A DNA stretch of 64,000 nt from Arcicella lustrica (GCF_034930985.1 NZ_JAYGIM010000009.1:256001-320000); one strand, 5' to 3'. Positions 50,978 through 60,092 are shown, counted from the stretch's first letter. Program-made: numbers and translations. The notes: generated from the sequence alone by a model not told the origin.

Positions 50978-51997
50978 TTAATGCAAAATTCTAAAAGTCA
51001 TTTCTCTTAAAGCTTCACCGTCGCTCAAAGAGCCACTTTCAACGCCTTTTGATTTTAAATCTAATTTCTTAATCTCATTAATAATCTGAATAACCTTTGA
51101 AAGGCTGTAATTTCTAACAGCTAATGAATAATCTTTCGTGAAAAATGGATTTACGCCCAACACTTGTGCTAAATTCTTTTCTGTTTTATCGGCAGTAACA
51201 TGCGTTAGCAATACTTTAGAAAAAAAGTTGAAGAGCATCATCACAATAGGAGCAAGCGGATTATCCTTCGGGTTCGAAGCAAAGAAATTGACAATTTGGT
51301 TGGCTTTCAATACATCACGATTAATCAAGGCTTTCTGGAATTCAAAATAATTATATTCTTTACTGATACCTACAAATTTCTCGACTACATGGGCATTGAT
51401 TTCCTCATCTACTCGTAGATTCAACACAATTTTATTGATTTCCGAAGCCAAACGTTTCAAATCGTTTCCTACGTTTTCAATCAACATCTCAATGGCTTTT
51501 CTACTGATTTTCAAGCCTTGTTCATGACAATACTCCAATATCCAATCTGGAATTTTATTATCATAAAGCTTTTTAGAAGGCATCAAAACCCCCGATTTAT
51601 CAAAAGCTTTCACCCATGCTTTGCGTTCATCCACTGAATCTTTAAACATTAAAACCAAAATCGTGGAGGAAAGCGGGTTTTTAGCATAGTTTTCAAGGGC
51701 CGTTTGCATGTCTTTTTGCTCTAATCCTTGAATTCCCTGTGCTTCTTTCACCAAAATAAGCTGTCTGTCCGACATCATCGGAAAGCTTTTGGCATAAGAT
51801 AACAAAGAAGGAACGCTCAAATCTTTTCCAAATAAAATATATTGGTTAAAGCTTTTATCGCCCGTACCTAAAGCATGTTCTTCTAAATAATCCGCAACTT
51901 TTTCAATATAATAAGGTTCATCGCCGTGTAATAAATACAGCGGAGCATAGTGTTTTTTCTTTAAATCTTTTAAAACTTCAATACTAGATTTTGGCAT
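50978..51997 (-). CDS. holA: DNA polymerase III delta subunit
   Basis: Clamp-loader wrench subunit, 339 residues. N terminus APLYLLHGDEPYYIEKVADYLEE (segment LYLLHGDEPYYIEK), then FPMMSDRQLILVKEAQGI and the helical lid ENVGNDLKRLASEINKIVL at about 170-190. No Walker A, as expected for delta. The C-terminal collar domain is complete (VQLKSKGV-like LDLKSKGVESGS). It overlaps acpH upstream by 14 bases, so translation is probably coupled. Confidence 0.92.
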   Translation of the reverse strand: MPKSSIEVLKDLKKKHYAPLYLLHGDEPYYIEKVADYLEEHALGTGDKSFNQYILFGKDLSVPSLLSYAKSFPMMSDRQLILVKEAQGIQGLEQKDMQTALENYAKNPLSSTILVLMFKDSVDERKAWVKAFDKSGVLMPSKKLYDNKIPDWILEYCHEQGLKISRKAIEMLIENVGNDLKRLASEINKIVLNLRVDEEINAHVVEKFVGISKEYNYFEFQKALINRDVLKANQIVNFFASNPKDNPLAPIVMMLFNFFSKVLLTHVTADKTEKNLAQVLGVNPFFTKDYSLAVRNYSLSKVIQIINEIKKLDLKSKGVESGSLSDGEALREMTFRILH

Positions 51998-52595
51998 TTT
52001 GTTGTTTTGCTAAAATGTCTTGGCAATAGGAAATGAGTTCTGGAAAGAACACCGTAAATTCTTCCAAATATAAATCATAATCTCTTTTTAAATCTTCAGT
52101 GGCATTTTCTATGCCCGATTCAAAGCGTAATCTTTGCGAGATTCCTTTCAAAGACCACTCAATCCCTTCATAAGTGGCATAACCTTTGAACCAATCATGG
52201 GTTACCATCGAATGGATAAGTCTTTCTATATTAACGGGCATCTCATTTTTTCGTTCTTGAATCAAACGATAGAATGCTTGACTGTAAATGGGCAAAGAAA
52301 TAGGAGAGTAGAGATGGAAATTTTTCGCAAGAAGATGATCGTAAAATACATCCACAATAATTCCTGCACATTTATGATATTGAGGTTGAAGTCGCTGAAT
52401 ACTTTTTCGGACTACAGGGTGCATATCTGTGAAAGAATCTATGGCTCTATGTAAAATAATACCATTTTTAATGCCTTCATTTATCAAAGAATTTTGCTCA
52501 TTATCAAGATTTCCTTTGATAAAATCACCCATCAAATTCCCGATTTTTATGTCATCATCATCGCCAGAAAGGAAAGTATGTGCTAGAAAATTCAA
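51984..52595 (-). CDS. acpH: Acyl carrier protein phosphodiesterase (AcpH/DUF479)
   Basis: Removes the 4'-phosphopantetheine group from ACP in characterised members; HD-like fold. 203 residues. Family blocks MNFLAHTFLSGDDDDIKIGN, GDFIKG, GIILHRAIDSFTDMHPVV and DVFYDHLLAKNF contain the metal-binding His/Asp set. The start is a TTG at 52595: an in-frame stop lies two codons upstream and the MNFLAH opening is canonical for the family. Shares 14 bases with holA. Confidence 0.88.
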   Translation of the reverse strand: MNFLAHTFLSGDDDDIKIGNLMGDFIKGNLDNEQNSLINEGIKNGIILHRAIDSFTDMHPVVRKSIQRLQPQYHKCAGIIVDVFYDHLLAKNFHLYSPISLPIYSQAFYRLIQERKNEMPVNIERLIHSMVTHDWFKGYATYEGIEWSLKGISQRLRFESGIENATEDLKRDYDLYLEEFTVFFPELISYCQDILAKQQNAKI

Positions 52596-52646
52596 CTTTT
52601 ATGGTTTTTTTATTGTTCTGAGACCATAAAGTTAAGGAAAAACCCT

Positions 52647-52654
52647 TACGTTTG
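52647..52654 (+). promoter_or_regulatory. -7 element (TACGTTTG) of slyD
   Basis: Exact TAnnTTTG match 49 bases before the slyD ATG; the -33 box is weak. Confidence 0.5.
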
Positions 52655-52703
52655 TGGCAAATACGGTTTCCTCAACGATAACACTATCAAAAAACTTAGT
52701 ACA

Positions 52704-53216
52704 ATGCAAATTTCAAATGAAAAGGTTGTTACCTTAACATACGAGCTAACAGTAACAGATGCTGAAGGCGTAAAAGATTTAATTGAAACCGTAGAACAAG
52801 AAGACCCAATGGTTTTTATTCAAGGTTTAAGTGGTTTACCAGAAGCTTTTGAAGAAAAAATTCAAGGACTTTCAGCGGGAGATACTTTTGAATTTTCAAT
52901 TCCAGCGGAAGAAGGTTACGGCGAATACGACCCATCGGCTGTGGTTGAATTACCAAAAGAAATTTTTAAAGTTGATGGCGAATATGTAGAAGAGATGTTA
53001 GAAGTTGGAAACTTTTTACCAATGACTGATGACGCTGGAAATCGTTTAAACGGAAAAATTATTGCTGTAGAAGATACGCTAGTGAGAATGGATTTTAATC
53101 ACCCATTGGTTGATAAAGAAATGTTTTTCAAAGGAACTATCGTTGCGGTTAGAGAAGCTACACAATCTGAACTAGACCACGGTCACGTTCATGGCGACGG
53201 CGGAGTACATCATTAA
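52704..53216 (+). CDS. slyD: SlyD-type FKBP peptidyl-prolyl isomerase
   Basis: Prolyl isomerase and chaperone, 170 residues. FKBP half-domain signatures FIQGLSGLPEAFEEKIQGL and FSIPAEEGYGEYDPS, with the insert-in-flap domain at about 75-130 and MDFNHPL at 132-138. The tail is short and His-rich (DHGHVHGDGGVHH), a small version of the metal-binding tail of SlyD. Monocistronic. Confidence 0.92.
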   Translation: MQISNEKVVTLTYELTVTDAEGVKDLIETVEQEDPMVFIQGLSGLPEAFEEKIQGLSAGDTFEFSIPAEEGYGEYDPSAVVELPKEIFKVDGEYVEEMLEVGNFLPMTDDAGNRLNGKIIAVEDTLVRMDFNHPLVDKEMFFKGTIVAVREATQSELDHGHVHGDGGVHH

Positions 53217-53217
53217 T

Positions 53218-53284
53218 AGTTTATGAGTTTAAAGTTTATGAGTTTTTTTCTCATAAACTTATAAACTCATAAACTCATAAACTA
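53218..53284. terminator. Long AT-rich word-repeat hairpin after slyD
   Basis: TTTATGAGTTTAAAGTTTATGAG pairs across a run of T (53243-53250) with CTCATAAACTTATAAACTCATAAA. The same TTATGAGTTTA word family is used at 14165-14432. It sits immediately before the dCMP deaminase gene, so it may also work as a leader structure for it. Confidence 0.65.
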
Positions 53285-53291
53285 AAAAAGA

Positions 53292-53762
53292 ATGCAGAAA
53301 CCTGCTTTTGATGATATTTTTATGGATTTGGCTGTTAATCTAGCCAAACGTTCACACTGTGTAAAAGCGCAAGTAGGAGCAGTATTGACAAAAGATACCA
53401 GAATTATTTCGATTGGCTATAACGGACCTCCAGCGGGTACACACAATTGTGATGTAGAATTTCCAACTGAAGGCTGTGAGAGAGACTCAAAAGGAAGTTG
53501 TTCTTTAGCATTACACGCTGAACAAAATGCTATCCTTTATGCAGTGAAAAATGGTTCAAGTATTGAAGGTTCTACTATTTATGTAACACTTTCGCCATGT
53601 ATTGCTTGTGCAAGAGTAATTTTTACGATGAAAGTTGCCAAAGTTGTTTACCTAAACTCTTATGCTGAATACAAAGGAATTCCTAAAGACGAAGGAGTGG
53701 AGTTTCTAAAGAAATTTGGCGTAGAGGTGGTTAGGTATAAGAAGGAAGAGGAAAGAAGCTAG
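53292..53762 (+). CDS. dCMP/deoxycytidylate deaminase family protein
   Basis: Zinc-dependent deaminase of the ComEB/dCMP type, 156 residues, supplying dUMP for thymidylate. Zinc site His/Glu in ALHAEQNAILYAV near 77 and the two Cys in LSPCIACARVIFTMK near 104. An extra Cys-rich segment (EGCERDSKGSCSLALHAE) fits the second-zinc dCMP deaminase subgroup. Starts 8 bases after the long hairpin. Confidence 0.9.
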   Translation: MQKPAFDDIFMDLAVNLAKRSHCVKAQVGAVLTKDTRIISIGYNGPPAGTHNCDVEFPTEGCERDSKGSCSLALHAEQNAILYAVKNGSSIEGSTIYVTLSPCIACARVIFTMKVAKVVYLNSYAEYKGIPKDEGVEFLKKFGVEVVRYKKEEERS

Positions 53763-53814
53763 ATACAAGAAGCAAGATTCAAGAAACAAGTTCATTTATA
53801 ATCAAAATGTCTTT

Positions 53815-53849
53815 AACAATAAAAGCCTCCGAAAGAGGCTTTTATTGTT
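53815..53849. terminator. Bidirectional terminator
   Basis: Perfect 15-base arms (53815-53829, 53835-53849) with CGAAA loop between convergent genes. Complementary CAAGATTCAAG/CTTGAATCTTG words flank it on both sides (53770-53790, 53878-53900), extending the possible stem. Confidence 0.9.
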
Positions 53850-53931
53850 AATTGTTAAATCTATAAAGTCTAAAATCTTGTATCTTGAATCTTGCTTCTT
53901 TTGTCTTAATTCTTGAATCTAAAAATAAAAA

Positions 53932-54795
53932 CTATCCAAGATAAGTTTTCAAAGCCTTACTTCTTGAAGTATGTCTCAAACGACGAATCGCTTTTTCTTT
54001 GATTTGACGAACACGTTCACGAGTCAAATTGAATTTTTCTCCAATTTCTTCTAATGTCATAGCATGTTCTCCATTCAATCCGAAATATAAAGTAACTACA
54101 TCTGCTTCACGTTGCGTTAAAGTAGATAAAGCTCTTTGTACTTCACGACGAAGCGAGTCATTAATTAATCCTGAATCTGGTTTATCTTCACCGTCATTTT
54201 CCAAAACGTCCAATAATGAATTTTCTTCACCTTGTACGAATGGTGCATCCATCGAAACGTGACGACCCGAAATTTTTAAAGTATCAACAACTTCACCTGT
54301 TGAGATTTCTAATACTTCAGCTAATTCTTCAGGAGTAGGCTCACGCTCGAACTTCTGCTCTAATTCAGAAAAAGTTTTAGAAATTTTATTTAATGAACCT
54401 ACACGGTTTAAAGGTAAACGTACAATACGAGATTGCTCAGCTAAAGCTTGCAAAATAGATTGACGAATCCACCAAACAGCATAAGAGATAAATTTAAAAC
54501 CACGAGTTTCATCAAAACGTTGAGCTGCCTTAATTAAACCTAAGTTACCTTCGTTAATTAAGTCGCCTAAGCTAAGCCCTTGATTTTGATATTGTTTTGC
54601 TACGGATACCACAAAACGAAGGTTTGCCTTCGTTAGTCTTTCTAATGAAAGTTGATCCCCGTCACGAATTTTCTGAGCTAAAATAACCTCCTCCTCTGGT
54701 GTCAATAAATCCACCTTACCAATCTCTTGTAAATATTTATCAAGTGATTGACTCTCTCTGTTAGTAATTTGCTTACTAATTTTTAGCTGTCTCAT
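53932..54795 (-). CDS. rpoD: Primary sigma factor RpoD (Bacteroidota short type)
   Basis: 287 residues, the short form usual in Bacteroidota that lacks most of region 1.1 and the non-conserved region. Region 1.2 DKYLQEIGKVDLLTPEEE; 2.x GLSLGDLINEGNLGLIKAAQRFD and FKFISYAVWWIRQSI; 3.x RIVRLPLNRVGSLNKI; 4.2 TLEEIGEKFNLTRERVRQIKEKA. It should direct transcription from the TTTG/TAnnTTTG promoters found in this window. Monocistronic. Confidence 0.96.
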   Translation of the reverse strand: MRQLKISKQITNRESQSLDKYLQEIGKVDLLTPEEEVILAQKIRDGDQLSLERLTKANLRFVVSVAKQYQNQGLSLGDLINEGNLGLIKAAQRFDETRGFKFISYAVWWIRQSILQALAEQSRIVRLPLNRVGSLNKISKTFSELEQKFEREPTPEELAEVLEISTGEVVDTLKISGRHVSMDAPFVQGEENSLLDVLENDGEDKPDSGLINDSLRREVQRALSTLTQREADVVTLYFGLNGEHAMTLEEIGEKFNLTRERVRQIKEKAIRRLRHTSRSKALKTYLG

Positions 54796-54945
54796 ATTAT
54801 ACTTGTTATATTTTTAAAATGGTTAACAAATCCAAATGGTAAAAACCAAACAATTATATAAAGACAAAATCTTCAAAATATAATCGTTTGGTAAAATATA
54901 TTTTTAATGCGTTATCAAGAGAACGTAATAAAATTCGGATTTGTT

Positions 54946-57075
54946 CTAATTTTTTTCTGGTTTTGGTAAAAGAGCTTTGCGTGATAAACGGAACTTTCCA
55001 GTTTTCTTATCCACTTCAATCAATTTTACTTTTACTTGTTCTCCAATTTGTAATACACCTTCTACTGTTTCTAAACGTTCCCATTTAATTTCAGAGATGT
55101 GTAATAAACCATCTTTGCCCGGTAAGAACTCAACAAATGCTCCAAATGGCATAATTGATTTTACAATACCATCGTAAACTTCTCCTTCTTCTGGAATCAT
55201 TACAATTCCTTTAACCATTGCAACAGCTTTATCCATTGACTCTTTGTTTGAAGAGAAAATAGAAACATAACCACCGTCTGGTTTTTCTTCAATTGTAACA
55301 GTTGCTCCAGATTGTTTTTGAATATCTTGAACGATTTTACCACCTGGACCGATTACTGAACCAATTTGGTCTTTCAAGATTTTAATAACCATTGCTCTTG
55401 GAGTATGTGGTTTCAATTCAGCTCTCGTTGTTTCGATAGCTTCTTTCATTTTACCCAAAATGTGTAAACGACCACGTTTTGCTTGATCCAAAGCTTCTGC
55501 CAATACTTCATAAGAAAGTCCGTCAACTTTAATATCCATTTGACAAGCAGTGATACCATTTTCAGTACCAGTTACTTTGAAGTCCATATCTCCTAAATGA
55601 TCTTCATCACCTAAAATATCAGAAAGAACAGCATATTTACCAGTTTTAGGGTCAGAAATTAAACCCATAGCAATACCAGAAACAGGCGCTTTGATTTTCA
55701 CACCAGCATCCATCAATGCTAAAGTACCAGCACAAACAGTAGCCATTGACGAAGAACCATTTGATTCTAAAATATCAGAAACTACACGAATTGTATAAGG
55801 ATTGTCAACATCAGCAGGTAATACTTTTTTGATAGCACGCATCGCTAAGTTACCATGACCAATTTCACGGCGACCCGGTCCTCTGTTTGGTCTAACTTCA
55901 CCTGTAGAGAAACCTGGGAAATTGTAGTGTAACATAAAACGGTTATAACCAGACGTCATCGCTTGATCAACGATTTGTTCATCTAATTTCGTTCCTAATG
56001 TTACAGTTGTAAGTGATTGAGTTTCACCACGAGTAAATACTGCTGAACCGTGTGGAGAAGGTAAATAATCAACTTCGCAAGTAATTTGACGAATTTCGTC
56101 TAATTTACGACCATCTAAACGATAACGTTCGTTCAATACTAATTGACGAGCCGCTTCTTTTTCGATGTCATGGAAATACCATTTTGCTAAAGTTTTATTA
56201 ACAGTAGAATCTTCTGGTAATGAAGTGAAATATTCATCTTCAATGGCTTTGAATGATTCTTTTCTGCCGTTTTTACTTGGGTTAGCTAATTTTACAGCTT
56301 CATAGAATTTAGTAAAATAAGTATCCCAAAGGAATTTCTTCAATTCTTCATCATGTGTTTCGTGATTGTAAACACGCTTTTCTGTTTTACCAGTTTCAGC
56401 AGTTAATTCAATCAAAGCTGCACATTGAATTCTAATGGCGTCATGCGCAATTTTCAAAGCCGCAAGCATATCAGTTTCAGAAATTTCATTTCCTTCACCT
56501 TCTACCATCAAAATATCGTTTACGTTTGCTGCAACTAATAATTCTAATTCAGCATTGGCAATTTGTGATGAAAGAGGATTAACAACAAATTCCCCGTTAA
56601 TTTTCGCTACACGTACTTCTGAAATGGGACCATTGAATGGAATATCTGATACTGCTAAACAAGCTGCTGCTGCTAAACCTGCAAAAGCATCAGGAGTGAT
56701 TTCTGAATCAGCAGAAATCATCGTAATCATTACTTGTGTATCAGCGTGATAATCTGAAGGGAAAGTAGGGCGTAAAGCTCTATCTACTAAACGGCTCACT
56801 AAAATTTCATAATCAGAAAGTCTAGATTCACGGCGTAAAAAACCTCCTGGAATTTTTCCAGCTGAGGCAAATTTTTCTTGGTAATCAACTGATAATGGTA
56901 AAAAATCAGTTCCTTCTTTGGCTGTTGGGCTTGATACCACAGTTGCCAAAAGCATCATGTTTCCGCTTCTCACGACCACAGACCCATCTGCCTGTTTTGC
57001 GAGTTTACCTGTTTCGATAGTAATTTCTTTACCATCTGGCATTATTATTTTCTTCGTAATTACGTTAAAAGACAT
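54946..57075 (-). CDS. pnp: Polyribonucleotide nucleotidyltransferase
   Basis: Phosphorolytic 3'-5' exoribonuclease, 709 residues. Two RNase PH domains (the first from residue 1, with FLPLSVDYQEKFASAGKIPGG in the segment SVDYQEKFASAGKIPGG; the second with EVDYLPSPHGSAVFTRGETQ), then KH (IGSVIGPGGKIVQDIQKQSG) and S1 (GEVYDGIVKSIMPFGAFVEF). Full length and all domains in order. It follows rpsO on the same strand, the classic rpsO-pnp arrangement, but with a hairpin between. Confidence 0.97.
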   Translation of the reverse strand: MSFNVITKKIIMPDGKEITIETGKLAKQADGSVVVRSGNMMLLATVVSSPTAKEGTDFLPLSVDYQEKFASAGKIPGGFLRRESRLSDYEILVSRLVDRALRPTFPSDYHADTQVMITMISADSEITPDAFAGLAAAACLAVSDIPFNGPISEVRVAKINGEFVVNPLSSQIANAELELLVAANVNDILMVEGEGNEISETDMLAALKIAHDAIRIQCAALIELTAETGKTEKRVYNHETHDEELKKFLWDTYFTKFYEAVKLANPSKNGRKESFKAIEDEYFTSLPEDSTVNKTLAKWYFHDIEKEAARQLVLNERYRLDGRKLDEIRQITCEVDYLPSPHGSAVFTRGETQSLTTVTLGTKLDEQIVDQAMTSGYNRFMLHYNFPGFSTGEVRPNRGPGRREIGHGNLAMRAIKKVLPADVDNPYTIRVVSDILESNGSSSMATVCAGTLALMDAGVKIKAPVSGIAMGLISDPKTGKYAVLSDILGDEDHLGDMDFKVTGTENGITACQMDIKVDGLSYEVLAEALDQAKRGRLHILGKMKEAIETTRAELKPHTPRAMVIKILKDQIGSVIGPGGKIVQDIQKQSGATVTIEEKPDGGYVSIFSSNKESMDKAVAMVKGIVMIPEEGEVYDGIVKSIMPFGAFVEFLPGKDGLLHISEIKWERLETVEGVLQIGEQVKVKLIEVDKKTGKFRLSRKALLPKPEKN

Positions 57076-57252
57076 ATATTTTGATTAATTACCTTGTTGG
57101 ATTAACTGTTTAACGTATCTGACAAGGTTTTTGTTGGATGTTGATTCGCAAATTCTCTGTTCGTCAATGTTCAATTTATCGTTAAATTGTCTAGAGAAAC
57201 TACTTTACTGACGAACCACAAAAATTGACGAGTACCCAAAGAGAGGAAATGT

Positions 57253-57284
57253 AAGCAGGGAATCTTTTTCAAGACTCCCTGCTT
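57253..57284. terminator. Hairpin between rpsO and pnp
   Basis: AAGCAGGGAATCTT pairs with AAGACTCCCTGCTT with one mismatch, just after the rpsO stop; could end or attenuate the rpsO-pnp transcript. The further 165 bases up to pnp hold no gene. Confidence 0.7.
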
Positions 57285-57294
57285 TGAAAGAAAA

Positions 57295-57576
57295 TTACTT
57301 TCTAATGCCTAATTCAGCAATGATAGCACGGTAACGAGTAATGTCTGTTTTGATTAAGTAATCTAACAAACTTCTACGCTTACCAACCAACTTCAAAAGA
57401 CCCATACGAGTAGAGTGATCCTTTTTGTTTTTCTTTAAGTGTTCTGTCAAATGAGAGATTCTGAAAGTAAACAAAGCGATTTGCGACTCTGCAGAACCAG
57501 TATCAATTTTTGACTTCTCATGTCCACGAGATTCGAAAATCCCCTGTTTTACTTCTGAAGTTAAATACATCTTCAA
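57295..57576 (-). CDS. rpsO: 30S ribosomal protein S15
   Basis: 93 residues; binds 16S rRNA central domain. Typical S15 sequence: GSAESQIALFTFRISHLTEHL, KKDHSTRMGLLKLVGKRRSL, LLDYLIKTDITRYRAIIAELG. Slightly longer at the N terminus (MKMYLTSEVKQGIFESRGHE) than the 89-residue E. coli protein, as in other Bacteroidota. Confidence 0.97.
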   Translation of the reverse strand: MKMYLTSEVKQGIFESRGHEKSKIDTGSAESQIALFTFRISHLTEHLKKNKKDHSTRMGLLKLVGKRRSLLDYLIKTDITRYRAIIAELGIRK

Positions 57577-57650
57577 CCAGTTTTAAATTGTTATATAATA
57601 TGAAAACGTGCAAAATTAACGTTTTTTTTGTCTATTAGCAAATCTAATCC

Positions 57651-59132
57651 TTAATTATTAAAGAATCTCTTTGAAAACTTTAGTTTTTTAAAGCTTTCTT
57701 TGGCTTGATTGAAGTAAACGATGTAAGCATCGCTTTCAAAAAGACGAGAATCGTTTTTGGCTTTATTTAGAAAGTATAAACCAATAAAGAACAATACTGT
57801 ATTGGAAAGCCAAGCACCGATTTGAACGATTACTCTACTTTCCTTTGCAGCTTTGTCACCTTGCTGTGTCATTACATACATTAAAATAAAGAACACAATG
57901 GCAATAACCACTGGCAAACCAAAACCTCCTTTTTTGATAATACCTCCCAATGGTGCTCCAATAAGAAACATTACAAAAACCGCAATAGCATTAGTAAATT
58001 TATGATGCCATTCAAGATTGGTCTTTCTAAAATCTTCGTCTTTTGACTTTAAGGCTGAAACATTACTTTCTGCAAAACTTAAAACATTATTGGTTTGAGA
58101 AATAGCAAAATCAAGTACTTGAAAAGGGTTAGCGGTTCTATTATCTCTTTTTTTGATGAGTGAGTCCACACTACTCATCTTCATTTTTTTTAGTTTTTTT
58201 TGTTCTTCCGTTAATGGAAGAGGCAATCTATTCATTTCAAAAAGATAATATGAACGAGAATTATCATAGAAATTTTCTTTAATTCTATTAAAATCTCTTT
58301 TGAGTGAATCAGCATCTTTAGCTAATTCATCATAACTTCTCATCATTTGATAATGCTTAAATTGCTCTTCTTCTGTTTTGTGCATATCAAAGGCTGCTAA
58401 ACTCATCACTACTTTACTCTTCGTAAAGGCATGAGTTACCATATCTGTCTGGTTGGTATTACTTGTTTTGTCTGCATCTTCTACATAGTCGTTGCCATTG
58501 AAAAGCTCAAAAATCAAATATTGTTTATCCATGATGGTGTACATCAATGCAGAATCAGCTAAAGTTAGATGTTTGTTTCCATCATTTTTTGTGTGGTCGA
58601 AAATGACAATGTTTTTTAAGGTTTTATTGTCAGCATATTTTTTTGATACTTTAATACTGTATCCTGGTAAGTCATTATAAAAAATTCCTTCTTTAATATT
58701 TAATGTAGTTTTTGTGGTTTTGATATCATAAAGTAGTCTATAACCTTTTAAGTTTGCCCAAGGCAAAGCAACATTATTGAACCAAAATGCAAAAACACTA
58801 ATAAATACTGTAATGACAAACATGGGTTGCATAGCACGGGTAATGGAAATTCCAGCACTTTTAATAGCAGTTAGTTCAAAAAACTCTCCCAATTTTCCAT
58901 AAGTCATTAGTGTAGAAAGTAGCATCGCCAAAGGTAAAGCGATGGGAATTGTGATTAGACTAAAATAGAAAAAAAGCTCAAAATATACTTCAATGCCCAA
59001 ATCTTTTCCGAAAAGGTCGGCGAAATACACTAAAATAAGTCTCATCAAAAAAATAAAAATGACTACAGCTAATGTTAAAACAAAAGGTTGCCAGAAGGCT
59101 TTGATGATAAGTTTATCAAGTTTCTTAATCAT
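57651..59132 (-). CDS. LptF/LptG family permease
   Basis: Inner-membrane component of the lipopolysaccharide transporter, YjgP/YjgQ family, 493 residues. Transmembrane helices at about 17-39, 50-75 and 100-122, then a large periplasmic beta-jellyroll region (about 125-370), and three C-terminal helices. NAIAVFVMFLIGAPLGGIIKKG is the conserved C-terminal family block. A charged insertion (KKLKKMKMSSVDSLIKKRDN) lies within the periplasmic part, a Bacteroidota feature. Only one of the two permeases is in this window. Confidence 0.9.
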   Translation of the reverse strand: MIKKLDKLIIKAFWQPFVLTLAVVIFIFLMRLILVYFADLFGKDLGIEVYFELFFYFSLITIPIALPLAMLLSTLMTYGKLGEFFELTAIKSAGISITRAMQPMFVITVFISVFAFWFNNVALPWANLKGYRLLYDIKTTKTTLNIKEGIFYNDLPGYSIKVSKKYADNKTLKNIVIFDHTKNDGNKHLTLADSALMYTIMDKQYLIFELFNGNDYVEDADKTSNTNQTDMVTHAFTKSKVVMSLAAFDMHKTEEEQFKHYQMMRSYDELAKDADSLKRDFNRIKENFYDNSRSYYLFEMNRLPLPLTEEQKKLKKMKMSSVDSLIKKRDNRTANPFQVLDFAISQTNNVLSFAESNVSALKSKDEDFRKTNLEWHHKFTNAIAVFVMFLIGAPLGGIIKKGGFGLPVVIAIVFFILMYVMTQQGDKAAKESRVIVQIGAWLSNTVLFFIGLYFLNKAKNDSRLFESDAYIVYFNQAKESFKKLKFSKRFFNN

Positions 59133-59145
59133 ATAGTATAATTAA

Positions 59146-59180
59146 AACGCTCGTATTTCATCAAATGAAACACGAGCGTT
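59146..59180. terminator. Hairpin between START-like gene and lptF/G
   Basis: Sixteen-base arms (59146-59161, 59165-59180) with one mismatch and a 3-base loop; separates the two minus-strand transcripts. Confidence 0.7.
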
Positions 59181-59245
59181 GTGTGCGTCTGTTCAAAGAA
59201 ACGCAAAATTAAATATTTTTGAGTTGATACGCTTGTTAAATAAGC

Positions 59246-59638
59246 TTAATTGCCAACAATTTCTTTGAGTTTATAGATTAAATCTTCCCATAACTCACTC
59301 AATTCATTGTCGTCTGTGTTATCAGAGTAGTCAACAATTTTCAAATAGGTTGAACCCGTCAAATCACTTACTTCCATCTTGAATTCGATATAGTTATGGT
59401 CACGATCTTCAGGACTACTTGGTAAAAAATCAAATTTTGCTGATTTATTTAACCTCAATTGTGAAAGTTTTGCAATGTGGCTATCACCATCCCAAGAAAA
59501 ATCAAACGTCGAACTGTCTTTCAATGTGACTTTCTCTGCAAACCACTGTTGTAAGCCAGATGCCGAGCTGATGTAAGGAAAAAGTACCTTAGGAGAGGCT
59601 CTCAATTCAAATTCTACAATAAATTTATGTTTGCTCAT
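59246..59638 (-). CDS. START-like / SRPBCC domain protein
   Basis: 130 residues, single-domain START-like fold related to AHSA1. KFIVEFELRASPKVLFPYIS, SGLQQWFAEKVTLKD and FSWDGDSHIAKL are the recognisable blocks, ending in the long C-terminal helix (DNELSELWEDLIYKLKEIV). Widespread in Bacteroidota; ligand and function unknown. ATG at 59638 with an unusual stem-loop just upstream (59672-59713). Confidence 0.85.
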   Translation of the reverse strand: MSKHKFIVEFELRASPKVLFPYISSASGLQQWFAEKVTLKDSSTFDFSWDGDSHIAKLSQLRLNKSAKFDFLPSSPEDRDHNYIEFKMEVSDLTGSTYLKIVDYSDNTDDNELSELWEDLIYKLKEIVGN

Positions 59639-59671
59639 AATCCTAACATTTAAAGGTATTTAAATCACTAA

Positions 59672-59713
59672 ATTACTCGTCTCCATAGTTTGAGGAGATA
59701 GGGGCCGAGTAAT
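59672..59713 (-). promoter_or_regulatory. Stem-loop in the leader of the START-like gene
   Basis: Nested inverted repeat: ATTACTCG (59672-59679) with CGAGTAAT (59706-59713), and inside it TCTCC (59680-59684) with GGAGA (59694-59698). It lies 34 bases upstream of the start codon on the minus strand. It could be a leader structure, a small RNA or a protein-binding site. Confidence 0.4.
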
Positions 59714-59945
59714 TGACTACCGAAACTCTGTTTTGGCAAAGGTATAAATGTTAGAGAAATACGCAAGCTTTTTTTTTAATTTCAAAAAATTTACTTTTTT
59801 TTTGATAAAAAAAGCATCTGCTTTCCTTCTTGATTCTCAATTATTTATAATGAATATTGATTGTAAAACGGTTAAAAGAAAAAAATATTTTCAATAAAAA
59901 ATGAAAGTATTTGTCAAATCACTTTGCATTTGAACACAAAAGTGC

Positions 59946-59953
59946 TAATTTTG
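59946..59953 (+). promoter_or_regulatory. Promoter of the CAU tRNA (TTTG-N19-TAATTTTG)
   Basis: TTTG at 59923-59926, a 19-base spacer and TAATTTTG, followed by CACCACAAT before the tRNA starts at 59968. Best full promoter match in the window and nearly the same as that of the tRNA-Lys cluster. Confidence 0.8.
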
Positions 59954-59967
59954 CACCACAATACGAC

Positions 59968-60041
59968 AGCGGGATAGCTCAGATGGTTAGAGCGTAGGAT
60001 TCATAACCCTAAGGTCGGCAGTTCGATCCTGCTTCCCGCTA
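59968..60041 (+). tRNA. tRNA with CAU anticodon (Met elongator or Ile2)
   Basis: 74 nt: acceptor AGCGGGA/TCCCGCT, D-arm GCTCAGATGGTTAGAGC, anticodon loop TTCATAA (CAT), T-arm GGCAG-TTCGATC-CTGCT, discriminator A. It lacks the GGG/CCC anticodon-stem pairs of an initiator, and position 31 to 39 is an A-C mismatch. With CAU it may be elongator Met or the lysidine-modified Ile2; I cannot separate these by eye. CCA not encoded. Confidence 0.92.
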
Positions 60042-60047
60042 CTTATT

Positions 60048-60092
60048 AAAAGCGTAATTAATTGAACTTCAATTGGTTACGCTTTTTCTTTT
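60048..60092 (+). terminator. Terminator after the CAU tRNA
   Basis: Arms of about 19 bases including two G-T pairs (AAAAGCGTAATTAATTGAA with TTCAATTGGTTACGCTTTT), then T-rich sequence. Confidence 0.8.
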
